A DNA stretch of 64,000 bases from Zingiber officinale (lineage: Eukaryota > Streptophyta > Magnoliopsida > Zingiberales > Zingiberaceae), in the NCBI RefSeq assembly GCF_018446385.1, contig NC_055991.1, positions 97,013,712-97,077,711 on the forward strand, given 5' to 3'. The notes below the pieces were generated by a model. That model saw only the letters and a list, made by a program, of their open reading frames with translations. It was not told the origin of the DNA and searched no databases. Position numbers and translations under genes: made by a program. Shown in pieces: positions 22,711-33,689 of this stretch. The number at the start of each line of letters is the position of its first letter. Positions within the stretch are counted from its first letter, which is position 1.

Positions 22711-23767
22711 GCTTGGGAAACAAAAAAAAAAAGTGAAACAGACTAGTAGCTTCTTCATCACTTGATAAATAAATATACATCAAGCATTGTTCAAGGAACA
22801 TGAACAATTGAATCAATATAATCTGTTAAAAGGTTTTTTTTGAGTTGTTAGAAGGAAATATAAGTAGAAAGCTATGGAATGTTGTCTACGACATTAACAT
22901 ATCCTGGGAATACGCAAGGACCAATGTTTAATTGTATATGATACCAATGTTTTATTGTATATGATATTCTCATTTTCTAAAAATGCATTATAAACGATTC
23001 TAACGTTTTCCCATTCATAATTTCCAAATGGCTTACTAATAATATTTTCTTCAAATTAACATTAACAAGTACAAAACTTTACTGCCTCCTTTGGTCTTGA
23101 GCATAGTAAAATGTTTTAAGGATCGAATATACTAATTACCATGATGTTGCAAATCAACCGAAAGAGAGCTAAATCACTGCTTGGTACACTCTACACACTA
23201 ACAACATGATTCACAAACATAACTGCTACTAGCATTGTAGATCAACATTGTACAACATATGATTACCCAGTATGTAATATTTTTATATTACCAAGATACA
23301 GAATATGAAAGAAACAATTGACCAAACCCAAATTCTAAGGTTTTTTCAGTATCAAGAAAAGAAAAAAAAAAGCAACATGAAAGGATGATCTGAACTTAAC
23401 AACCATATAAAAAATATAGAGATTTTTCTCTTAGTGATAGATGGGACTTGATAAGAAGACAATCACGGTCCCAGAATATGCAATCAATGAGTTACAGATC
23501 GATGCAATGAACTTGCAAGATAATCAGAACAATAAGATAAGATGACATTCATAATTGTATTATTATGCCATAACTAAAATCCATGATGAAGCAATGCCAA
23601 CTGCATCAGATTCTTTCCTACTTTGACAAACACACTCATAATAGCATTAAATAGAAAGTTGACCACAAAAGATTCAGCAACGCCTACTTTATACATGAAA
23701 ATGCATCAATCAATGAACTTGCCACAAATGAAAACAATATGAGGCATTCATGATAGCAAGGATACAC

Positions 23768-23880
23768 TTTCCAACATCTAAAGGAAGAAGTCTCATTTCA
23801 GTGACTTTTGACAATTCCAAATCATCATTACTTTCTGAATCTAAGCTTTCAGACTCTTCATCTTCGTCGCCTATCTTGAT
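23768..23880 (-). pseudogene. Captured ICln exon (acidic region), CACTA passenger
   Basis: After an acceptor (CTTCATCAG, 23889-23881) the frame reads IKIGDEDEESESLDSESNDD followed by LELSKVTEMRLLP. This is the acidic stretch and conserved SKVTEMRL block of plant ICln. It continues the phase of the exon at 24351-24474. A GT donor follows at about 23767. Later ICln exons were not found in the 1.5 kb beyond it, so the captured gene is 3'-truncated. Confidence 0.7.
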
Positions 23881-24350
23881 CTGATGAAGAATCCAGCAAA
23901 CAGTACATAAGCAATAAAGCAAAAAACAGCACAGGAGCCATCAACCAATCTGACTATCCTCAATGGTGTAACTCAAATTTGCCCCTCAAATAATTCAAAT
24001 CCTTCAGGACATTATTACTATAAAGGATCATTCTCAGCTAGTAATCACCAACTCTAATAGGCAACCTCAAGCACCAACATGTAGCTATCCAAGAAACAGC
24101 TTACCGGTAGCCCCTTAATTCATGCTTAGAAAATTCAAGTCAGAGGCAATAAAAGTTCAAGTTTACCAATCAGTGAGGGAAAATAGCGCATTATCGAGCA
24201 CCACAATGAATTCTCCAAAAAAACACAGAAAGCTTTCTAATGTTCAAGATAAACAGAAAAGAAAAAAAAGTTATGTTTTGTAATTTTGATCCTTTGGATT
24301 CAATAGAAGTTCAAGTAGAACCGCCCCAAACTCAGTCATAGATCAAATAC

Positions 24351-24474
24351 CTGAGTATAGATGCAAGGAAAGGGGTAGGTCTCTAGGTCCCTTGACACAG
24401 CATGGAGGGACAACGACAAGAAATCCACCGCATACCCTTTCCCTTTGTCGACGTCGCTCAACCAAATCACCCTC
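24351..24474 (-). pseudogene. Captured ICln exon 2, CACTA passenger
   Basis: 124 nt between an acceptor (CTGCAG at 24480-24475) and a donor (CAG|GTATTTG at 24351/24350). It encodes RVIWLSDVDKGKGYAVDFLS and on to SLHAVSRD...PCIYTQ, the highly conserved PH-like core of ICln. ICln is the chloride-conductance regulatory / methylosome subunit that binds Sm proteins before snRNP assembly (family knowledge). The exon is open throughout. Confidence 0.85.
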
Positions 24475-24541
24475 CTGCAGGATCCACTCACATCTGAGAG
24501 AAGACAAGAAGCAAGAAACTGAGTGAGCATGGCACTAATAC

Positions 24542-24870
24542 CTTGAGATGACGTAGAGAGTTCCAGGCGACTCCATAGGCCGGGAACCGAGGGCGACGGC
24601 GACGCCAGGCTCAACATGCATCAGCTCCTCGCCGTTGTCGGATTCCAGCAAGGGCCGCCCATCATCATCGACGACGCGACCATCGAAGTGCAGCATCCCT
24701 AAACCCATAGCGGGAGTATCTTTAGGGTTCCCAGGACACAATGCCCCTTTTTGATCCAGCACGGAGAGCTCAAAGGCCTTCTTCAGAAGGCCTCCCCGGT
24801 GCTTGGAAAAGGTCACCTGTCGGCTGGCCAAGTTCTCTATCCTCCTCATCTGCATCTTCCCCCTCACCAT
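24542..24870 (-). CDS. Chimeric first exon: MADS-box N-terminus fused in frame to ICln start
   Basis: From ATG 24870, residues 1-38 are the N-terminal two-thirds of a type II MADS domain, closest by eye to SOC1/TM3-like proteins ([33 protein letters not shown]). A change from the usual KRRNG to KHRGG is visible. The MADS domain stops before its beta-strands. A 16-residue linker follows (residues 39-54, perhaps former ICln 5' leader). From residue 55 (MGLGMLHF) the sequence is ICln, with [18 protein letters not shown] and SPGTLYVIS. The exon ends at a canonical donor, AAG|GTATTA (24542/24541); a 67-nt intron then joins in phase to exon 2. Unspliced, the frame stops after two more codons. Expression is unknown; it may be a pseudogene. 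Confidence 0.8.
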
Positions 24871-25384
24871 GACAACCGATTAGTCGATAACACACCTAGA
24901 GGCAGCACCGAATCCTACCACGAGCAGCAAAATCAGTGAGCAAGGAGCTTCGATCAGTCTTGGCCACACGAGGATCGACAAGGAGGGATCAAATTGGAAG
25001 AAGGAGATGAGGAATCGAGGTTAGCAGATATGGGATCGAGAAAGAGTGGAGGAGGGCGACTTCTAGCGACTCGGCGACGACTCCAAGCCACACAAGAAGC
25101 CTCTTCTTACCCAAAGGGAGGAGTTGGAGGAGATGCGGTGTGGTTGGATGGAGAAGCAAGGGCGTCGTGTGTTGATCTTGATCAGGAGAGGAAGGGACGT
25201 CGATCTAGGAAGGGGAAGAGGGAGATGAGGCTGAGAGAGATGGTCGGACGGCTAGCGGCGAGGAGGAAAGTGGTAGTGGCATATACGGTGGACGACGCGA
25301 TATAGGTTTAGGTTTGGAGGGAAGAGTGAAGGGTTGCAAATTTCGGCTATGTATTAGTGGGAAAATTAAATTATTTTATTTTAT
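24871..25384 (-). promoter_or_regulatory. GC-rich sequence upstream of the chimeric exon
   Basis: In sense (minus strand) this is CT- and CG-rich, like the 5' leader and promoter of a plant gene, and unlike the AT-rich rest of the window. It probably came with the captured MADS or ICln fragment. The open frame on the plus strand at 24994-25305 is rich in Arg/Gly/Lys and looks like the shadow of a biased sequence. Confidence 0.4.
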
Positions 25385-25604
25385 TATAGACACCGGATTT
25401 TAAAAATCGCTGTTAAAATCAGTGTCTATTAATGGAAAAAAGGCGCTCATAGACATCGACTTAAAAAACCGATGTCTATGAGCGAAAATCTGTACTTATA
25501 GACACCGGTTTTTGGACAAACCTGTGTAAAATACTCAAAGACATCGGTTTTTGCTTAAAACTGTTGTTGTTCCACAGATGTCTATGAGGGTTTTTCTTGT
25601 AGTG

Positions 25605-25810
25605 CCATCTTAGTTGTAAGCTACTGTTTATAATTTATAAGGAACTGATAACATGATCTTCTGTGTGTGACACCACACATCATGTTGTCTACAATATAAA
25701 TTAATTGAATAGCTACACTTAGCATATAAATGTAGACATTTGACCGATGTGATTCTTTATTTCAAAATAAATGTTTACAAAAAGCTAGGCTTTTAGTATA
25801 CACTCTAACA
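25605..25810 (-). repeat. Copia element B, 3' LTR, proximal segment
   Basis: In sense the LTR starts TGTTAGAGTGTATACTAAAA at 25810, directly after a purine-rich tract (AATGGGAGATT). It runs into the CACTA insertion at CCA. It matches the starts of the LTRs at 28637 and 47867. Confidence 0.88.
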
Positions 25811-26870
25811 ATCTCCCATTTATACTAAAAGACTATGCTACCTATACCCTGCCATACATCTAATTCCCAACCCCTCAACATGGCCATCAATAGCTTTTTC
25901 CTTAAGGGCCTTAGTGAAAGGATCTTCCAGGTTATCATCTGATGCAATTTAGGCGACAACATCTTCTCCTCGTTATGCGATGTCTCGTATTGGGTGGTAC
26001 TTGCGCTCTATGTGTTTACTTGCCTTATGGGCTCGTGGTTCCTTCGAGTTTGCTACTGCACCAATAATTATAGGCAAACCAGGAATCACATCTAAGTCCA
26101 TCATGAAGTTACTGATCCATTCAGCATCTATGGCTGCCTCAAAGACTGCCACATACTCAGCTTCTATGGTGGAGTCTGAAAAAGCATTTATGCTTAACAC
26201 TCCTCCATTATTATGACTTTACCTCCTAAAGTAAACAAAAAACCCCGTGGTTGACTTACTATTGTCCCTATCTGATTGGAAGTCAAAATCCGTGTATCCC
26301 ATAGGGAGCAAATCATCTGCTTTGTAAACTAGCATATAATCTCTAGTCCCTCTAAGGTACTTTAATATATGTTTTACGACAGTCCAATATCCCTAGTCCT
26401 GGGTTACTTTAATATCTGCTAACCATGCCCATGGCACAACGGATATCTGGTCTCATGCATAACATACATTAGGCTTCCTATAGCTGAAGCATAAGGAACT
26501 GCCTTCATTTCTTCTATCTCTTTTGATGTCTTCGGAGAAATCTCTTTAGATAAATATACTCCATGCCCAAAAGGTATAAAAAAACCTTTCATGGAGTCTT
26601 GCATGCTAAAATGAGCTAGGATAGTATCAATATATGAAGCTCGGGATAAGCACAATATTCTTTTCTTGTGATCCCTTATTATTTTGTTCCCGAGAATATG
26701 TGCGCATTCACCCAAGTCCTTCATATTGAATTGCTTGGATAACCATACCCTTACTTCTGACAACACTTTGATATTGTTTCCAACTATCAAAAATTTCATC
26801 TACGTATAGTACAAGAAATACCACCATGTTTCCATCACACTTTTTGTATACACAAGACTCATCCGGACAC
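25811..26870 (-). pseudogene. Copia element B RNase H and distal reverse transcriptase, broken
   Basis: Minus strand: 26200-25973 encodes an RNase H block (STIEAEYVAVFEAAIDAEWI). 26799-26419 encodes the distal RT/connection block (QFNMKDLGECAHILGNKI, YASAIGSLMYVM). The catalytic YVDD region at about 26797-26813 reads YVDEI and then shifts frame, so it is inactive. Several further stops separate the pieces. Confidence 0.85.
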
Positions 26871-27337
26871 TAAATAAATTCATACGACTGGATTACTTCA
26901 TTAAATCGGATGTTCCAAGATCTTGAAGCTTGCTTCAGTCCATAAATAGACAGATTGAGCTTGCACACTAGATGCACTTTGCCTTTTTCAATGAACCCCT
27001 CTGGTTGCTTCATATGGATGTTTTCTTCAAGACTTCCGTTAAGGAAAGCTATCTTGACATCTATTTGCCAAACCTCATAATCCATATAAGCGGCAATGGA
27101 TAAGAGTATTTGGATAGACTTAAGCATGGCCACTAGTGAAAAAGTTTCCTCATAATCGATTCTCTCTTTCTGAGTGTACCCTTTCGCAATAAGCCTTGCT
27201 TTGAAGGTTTCCACCTTCCCATCTGTCCCTCTTTTCCTTTTGTAGATCCACTTACATCCAACGGCTTTTACACCATTTGGTGGTTCGATAAACTCCCAGA
27301 CCTTATTAGAATACATAGATTCTATTTCTGAATTCAT
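26870..27337 (-). pseudogene. Copia element B reverse transcriptase, N-terminal half
   Basis: 155-residue open stretch with typical Ty1/copia RT motifs: NGVKAVGCKWIYKRKRGTDG, FKARLIAKGYTQKERIDYEE, YEVWQIDVKIAFLNGSLEE (catalytic Asp region) and KLNLSIYGLKQASRSWNIRF. A stop follows (CPDESC in the next frame). RT would copy element RNA in particles. Part of a formerly continuous gag-pol read from 28.6 to 25.8 kb. Confidence 0.88.
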
Positions 27338-28636
27338 TGCTCTTTGCCAAGATTCTACATCTATATCTTGGAGTGCTTCGTTATATGTTCAGGGATCATG
27401 TTCATGTTTACCTGGGACCAAGTCTGACGACTCTCCCGAAAACATGAATATTTCAGGTTGCCTAACAACCCTCCCGCTACGACGAGGTACTGTCTGTTGT
27501 TGTATATCATTTGTGATACGTGTTGCAGTTTATTGTGATAATTCATCTTGCACTGTTGGTACTAAAGTAGGCATGTCCTCTCTCATTTCTTCTACAACAA
27601 TTTCACTCATGGGCTTATGGTTCATTACATAATCTTCCTCTAAAAATCGAGCATTGATGCTAACAATGATCTTCTGATTTTTTAGGATTATAAAACAAAC
27701 CACCTTTCGTTCCCTTAGGATATCCTACAAACAAACAAACTTTTGTACGTGATTCCAACTTATCAGTATCTCCCTTCAGCACATGTGCTGGACTTCCCCA
27801 TATCCGAATATGACTCAGACAAGGCTTACGCCCATTCCATAATTCCATGGGAGTAGAGGGTACTGATTTAGAAGGTACTATATTCAGAATGTACACTGCT
27901 GTTTCCAGAGCATATCCCCAAAATGAATATGGTAATTCTGAATAACTCATCATCGATCTAACCATTTCCATAAGAGTCTTATTCCTTCGTTCTACCACAC
28001 CATTCTTTTGGGGTGTACCAGGTGCAGACAATTGGGATTGTATCCCAGCCTCTGATAAGTAATTCCTAAACTCTCTAAAGAGGTATTCGCCACCATGATC
28101 AGACCGTAGTGTCTTGATACTTTTACCATGATGTTTCTCCACATTAGTCTTGTACTCTTTGAACTTATCAAAGCATTCAGACTTGCGGTGCATCAAGTAA
28201 TTATACTCATATCTCGAATAATCGTCTATGAAAGAGACAAAATATTTGAAAGCACCTCTTGCTTGGATAGACATAGGACCACACAAATCAGAATGAACCT
28301 GTTTCAACACATCGTTGGCTCTATATCCCTTAGCCTTAAAAGGTCTCTTGGTCATTTTACCTTCCAAGCAAGATTAGCAAGTTGGAAAGTTTTCCAACAC
28401 TAATGAACCCAAGAGTCCATCGGCTATTAGCCTTTGAATTCTACTCAAGTTAATATGACCAACCCTTAGATGCCAAAGATATGTTTGATTCATTTCCGAA
28501 GGTTCCTTTCTCTTATTAGATTTAGAAGATGTGTTATTAATTTACATTTATTACATCGTGAGAGTTATTGGATTTAGAGTATACAAATTACCGACGAACG
28601 TATCAGAATAGATATCTTTCCTATTTATCTTGATAA
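27338..28636 (-). pseudogene. Copia element B integrase with pre-integrase zinc region
   Basis: 28512-28370 holds the GAG-pre-integrase region (YLWHLRVGHINLSRIQRL). One stop falls in its CxxC motif. 28367-27660 is an open 235-residue integrase core with [16 protein letters not shown] and [14 protein letters not shown], carrying the D, D and E positions, then a C-terminal [10 protein letters not shown] block. 27660-27338 is a decayed link to RT. Protease and gag should lie beyond 28636, but element A begins there. Confidence 0.88.
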
Positions 28637-29542
28637 TGTTGGAATGTATGCTAAAAGCCTAGCTTTTTGTATAAACATTTACTTAGAAATAAGAATCATA
28701 TTGGTCAAATATCTACATTTATAAGCTAAGTGTAGTTGTTCAATTAATTTATATTGTAGATAACATTGTGTGTGGTGTCACACACAGAAGATCATGTTAT
28801 CAATTCCTTATAAATTATAAACATTAGCTCACGACTAAGATGGAAAGGAGCAAACCATTGGAATAGTCATAGTGTAATTTAATATTAGTTTATCTTAACT
28901 ATAAAATTACACTAATACACTTTGAGTGTATTGAGCAGGACTAATTAAGATAAGTTCTTTTTATACTAACTAAATAAAAGAACAAGACCTTTGTTATTAT
29001 GGAAATTTGTGCTCTTAATCCTGATATAATAATAAGCACATATATCTAGTATTTATTTCTTTGACTTATCAATGGGTGAGATTTAGTTCGATAAATCAAG
29101 AAAACCGATAAGTTGGGAAATGATATTATTTATAGTGTGTGTTGTTGATTATAGAAGGAAATAGTGTCCTAGTAATCTAGGTTGATAATGTCCCCAAGAG
29201 GAGCTCATAAGGATTGTCATGTTAAACCCTGCAGGTGGACTTAATCTGACATGACAATAAGGTTGAGTGGTACTACTCTTAGAATTAGATATTAATTAAA
29301 TGAGTTGTCAGTAACTTATTTAATTAGTGGGCATTCGATATCTTAAACACAGGAAGACTTACACACTCATGATAAGAAGGAGCCCATATAGTAATATGAG
29401 ATTGGTGTGGTAGTTCAATAATAACTCTTTAGTGGAATGAGTTATTATTGATGAACTCGAATTGGGTGTTCGGGGCGAACATGGGAACCTCAAGTTCATC
29501 GGGAGACCAAAACCAATTCCTCCTCTCGGTCCCTGTCATAGC
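28637..29542 (+). repeat. Copia element A, 5' LTR, segment 1
   Basis: Starts TGTTGGAATGTATGCTAAAA. It is the plus-orientation counterpart of B's LTR and of 47867 onwards. It is interrupted by TRG1 at ATAGC (29538-29542 repeated at 37197-37201). Confidence 0.85.
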
Positions 29543-31325
29543 TGTTAGGACCAAAAGTAGCTAGAGGGGGGGGTGAATAGCTCGTCGCGTTCGCTTGGTG
29601 CGCTTCGTTGCTTGGCGTTGCTTGTTTCTTCTTGGATGTGCAGCGGAAAATAAAGAAACAAATACAACCACGCTAACACTAGGATTTTACTTGGTATCCA
29701 CCTCACAAGAGGTGACTAATCCAAGGATCCACACCAACGCACACACCCTCCACTAAATAAAACCTCCTTTGTGGTAACTACCAAGGGCGGAGAAGCCCTA
29801 CAAGACTCAATACAAGAAGAAAGGGAAGGAGTACAAGAAATAGAAGCTTACAAGCTTTACAATGAGTACAAACCCTAACCCTAGCTTCTCTTCTTGGCTT
29901 TGATCCGCCTCTTGACTTGGAGAGCTTCCAAGATCCTTCAAGAACTGGCGATCTGAGCTTTGTGAGTGCTGTGGAGGAGCTGGCGAGAATCTGAGAAGTT
30001 GTCGTTAAAGTTCTACCGAAGACCACGCTCGCCTGCGGCTTTAAACCCGACGGATCCCGATCGATTCGAATGTTCCGAATCGATCGGGAGGCTGGATCGA
30101 TCCACGGATCGATCGAGCGCTTAAAGCGCTGGATCGATCCACGGATCGATCCGGCGCTTATCGCGCGAAGCAGCCCCGTCCCGATCGATCGACTGAGACC
30201 TGGATCGATCACGGATCGATCCGAGCGCTTCTGTACTATGGATCGATCCTGATCGATCCACACTCTGATCGATCCACGGATCGATCCGACTTGGTTTTGC
30301 CCAAACCAAGTCCCAAACCTCCTCACCAACATCCGGTCAACCTTGACTGTTGGTACATCATGCCTCGCATCCGGTCACTCCTTGACCTGCTAGGACTCCC
30401 CACCAGTGTCCGGTCAATCCTTTGACCCACTTGGACTTTTACTCGTCGTGCAAGTATCCGGTCACTCCATTGACCTACTTGGACTTCCACTAGATGTCTG
30501 GTCAACCTTGACCCATCTGGACTTCTTTCCTTGCCAAGTATCCAGTCAATCCCTTTGACCTACTTGGACTTCCCAACACCAGATGTCCGATCATCCTTGA
30601 TCCATCTGGATTTCCTTCCTTGCCAAGTATCCAGTCAATCCCTTTGACCTACTTGGACTTCCCAACACCAGATGTCCGATCATCCTTGATCCATCTGGAT
30701 TTCCTTCCTTGCCTGGCTTCACTCACCAGGACTTTCACCTAGCTTCACTCACTAGGGTTTTCCATCTGCCTAGTTTCACTCACTAGGACTTTCACCTGGC
30801 TTCACTCACCAGGACTTTCACCTAGCTTCACTCACTAGGACTTTCACCTGGCTTCACTCACCAGGACTTTCACCTAGCTTCACTCACTAGGGTTTTCATT
30901 CTGCCTAGCTTCACTCACTAGGACTTTCACCTGGCTTCACTTACCAGGATTTCCTTCTGCCTAGCTTCACTCACTAGGACTTTCACCTGGCTTCACTCAC
31001 CAGGATTTCCTTCTGCCTAGCTTCACTCACCAGGACTTTCCAACTGCCTAACATCCCAGTTAGGACTTTCCCACTGCCTAACATCCCAGTTAGGACTTTC
31101 CCACTGCCTAACATCCCAGTTAGGACTTTCCCACTGCCTAACATCCCAGTTAGGACTTTCCCACTGCCTAACATCCCAGTTAGGACTTCCCAGTCAAGTA
31201 TCCGGTCAACCTTGACCTACTTGACTCTTCTTCGATTGATGTCTTATTGTCAAACATCTAAACCCTAACCAAGACTCAGCTTGGTTAACCAGGTCACCCT
31301 TGACCTGAGAGATATTGCACCAACA
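29543..31325 (-). repeat. TRG1 3' LTR (1,783 bp)
   Basis: Contains, in plus order: an 8-G tract and the conserved GTGAATAG end; R/U5-like sequence; a TTTAAA box (about 30040-30045); a cluster of GGATCGATCC palindromes (30050-30295); and a stem-loop array (30310-31230). The array includes five 30-bp units around CCTAACATCCCAGTTAGG (31045-31190). The 5' LTR copy has three. Confidence 0.88.
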
Positions 31326-33689
31326 ATCTCCCCCTTTTTGATGTTTGACAATACCACAATAACACTTACAATCCCACATGTAAGTTAGGCTAATCCTATA
31401 GCCTCCTTCTTCATGCCACTAGGTAATGAACCCATAAATTAAGCTTTCCATTCTCCCCCTAAGAGGGCAAACTCCTCCCTCTAGGTAAGGAAAACCTAAC
31501 TTACTTCCTTTCATTCTCCCCCTATTGGCACACATCAACCCCCTACAAAAAAACATCAACCCGTCTTTGGACACACATCAACCTATGCTCCAATTTTGGG
31601 CACACTTCAACAACTCCATTTGTTGAAGACTCTCCCCCTGAAGAATTGCTCATCGTGATCACACTTTTACTCATTGTGATCAACTCAATATTGAAGGTCC
31701 CATACCCTTCATTTAACCTTAACTTCTTCCTCAATGTAGACAAATACCCAACCTTGAGCATTTTCTAACATCTTGAGTTCCCACTTGAAATGATGAGGAT
31801 ATCCACTCCCCATTTATCCCCATTTCAAGTTTAAATGCTCAACCTTGAGCAAGCAGAAGGTTAACCACCTTCCAAGGTTCATGAAAATAATTGTCATGTC
31901 TTTAAAGAGTCCCTCCCCTAAAGACATGGTGGAAACTTCTGTCATTGCACCAACAATGACTTGGAATCCCTAAACCTTTAGGAAACCCAGATTTAGAAGT
32001 TTTGAGGTTCAAATGTTCAAAATTTGAAACAAACCTCAACCTAAACTTCAACTTAGCCTTCCTTTACCATTCCATCCTTGTTTTCAACACGAAAACACCC
32101 TTTTTTATGTATCCAAATGTATTTTAAGGGTTTGGAATGGTTACCTAGACTAAAATAGGTTCAAAGTGCTGAAATCAGGCTTTCCCAGCCAAAATCAGCA
32201 ACTTGGATCGATTGGAGTTGGGTTCCAATCGATTGAACCTTTCTGAATCGATCCACGGATCGATTCAGAATACCTGGATCGATCGGCTGATCGATCCAGC
32301 GAGCTACTGCTCGCGAATCGATCCACGGATCGATTCAGGCACTCCAATCGATCCATGGATCGATCGGAGCTCTGATAGTTGCTGAAATTCCATTTCAGTC
32401 AACTTCAGAAACCCCTAGAAAATTCTACAAAAATCCAAAAATTATGAAATTTCGTGTAGACATTGTTTAGGGCATATATTATCAAGGAAAAATAGTTTTC
32501 TATGAAAATACATCATCTTTTCAAAGATTGACACAAACTTGAAAACTTGCAAAAACTTTAGTGTTTTCTTCAAGTTTGTGTCTAACTATTCAATGGTGAT
32601 TACTATCAAAAGATAGCCTTCACCAAGGTTTTCCAAAGTCATTTTGAAAACTTTTTCAAAACCAATATCCCACCATGTTCCTTGGGCATAATGCACATGA
32701 CTTGTACATTAGCTTTCCCAATGATGGGAAAAACACATATCTATGTGTTTTGATGAAACTAAAACTCAAAAGAATGCACTAAATCAACATCTTGAGTTTT
32801 GTTCATCATCCTAACATTTCACTTGTATCTAATGTGCACTAAAACACATACAAGTCATCTTATAGGTCTTTGTGAGATGTAGATTTTGGTTTTGCCCTAA
32901 TCTAGGGATCATGCATATCTATCTAAGCATTTTGGAGATATTAGACACCCACCTAGGATGTCACTTGTTAATAAGTGTTGTTAAATGCCTTTTGTCCTTA
33001 ATTACAAGGAATTAAACTTAATGCATGATAATGTTATGACATACATCAAAAAGAAATAATTTTCAAAAGAAAATATCCTATAACTACATGATGTATGAAT
33101 GTCATGACATGGTATTCTTGTATTTTTCATAATAAGTCATGAATGCAAAATACACATAAGATAAAATATGATGTCATGGCATATTATGAGCAAACAATCA
33201 TGGCAAGGTTTAGCATAAATAAAATATACCTAGATTACCTATCTAAGTATCCTTAAAACCTTAGCTAAACTTACAACTTAAACCTAGATTGCCCTTAAGT
33301 GCGTCAAGAAAACGCCAAAACCTAAATTGGCATTTCTACTTCCCTTGATTAATTTATGCCAATTGAAATTAAGCATATTCCTCAAATGTTGGCATATTTC
33401 ATTTTTCCACAAGAGTAGCACTTTAAAATTAAGGCCCAGATTGCCTTAAATTTCCTAAGAACATACCAAAATCCCAACTTGGTAGCTCTTATGAATTTCC
33501 CAATATGTGCCTTTTAAGATTAAAATCAAATTTTCACTACTAGGCACATTTTACTCTTTCAAGGAGTAAATAATAGTTCCATTTCATTTTCAAAGGTTAA
33601 CAAAAACCTTGAAAATGCTCCTTGAGTGTCAATTTCCTCAAAGTTGGGTTAACTACCCTTCTAATTGGAGTTGACACTCTCTAACCCAT
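31326..33689 (-). other. TRG1 polypurine tract and non-coding interior with second palindrome cluster
   Basis: The PPT at 31326-31340 reads CAAAAAGGGGGAGAT in sense. No gene is seen. At 32195-32375 there is a second cluster of palindromes (GAATCGATCCACGGATCGATTC and variants), separate from the LTR cluster. The rest is AT-rich, with many short near-repeats shared with TRG2 (39788-42040). Confidence 0.75.

Larger units (their letters stand above)
21725..25604. mobile_element. Non-autonomous CACTA (En/Spm-type) transposon carrying host gene fragments
   Basis: Starts CACTACAAGAAAAACCCTCA and ends with its reverse complement. The terminal inverted repeats match at 27 of 28 positions. It is flanked by the 3-bp direct repeat CCA (21722-21724, 25605-25607), as expected for CACTA elements. 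Subterminal regions (21760-22010 and 25385-25585) are full of GACACCGG/GACATCGG/CCGATGTC motifs in both orientations, the usual transposase-binding arrangement. No transposase is recognisable. The interior holds MADS-box and ICln exons on the minus strand and other exon-like pieces. Length is 3,880 bp. Confidence 0.92.

Noticed and set aside
24535..24870. A functional MADS-box transcription factor gene
   Set aside because: Only the first ~38 residues of the MADS domain are present, then ICln sequence. There is no K-domain or further MADS exon, and the locus lies inside a CACTA element.
24994..25305. 103-codon host gene inside the CACTA element
   Set aside because: Composition is that of a biased GC-rich leader read in the wrong direction; no recognisable domain and no splice or start context.
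25811..28636. Endogenous pararetrovirus
   Set aside because: Domain order is integrase before RT with DDE integrase and LTRs, as in Ty1/copia. No movement or coat protein motif was seen anywhere in the window.
30700..31190. CRISPR-like array of repeats in the TRG1 LTR
   Set aside because: Units are contiguous hairpin minisatellites within a plant LTR; there are no unique spacers of uniform length and no cas genes.
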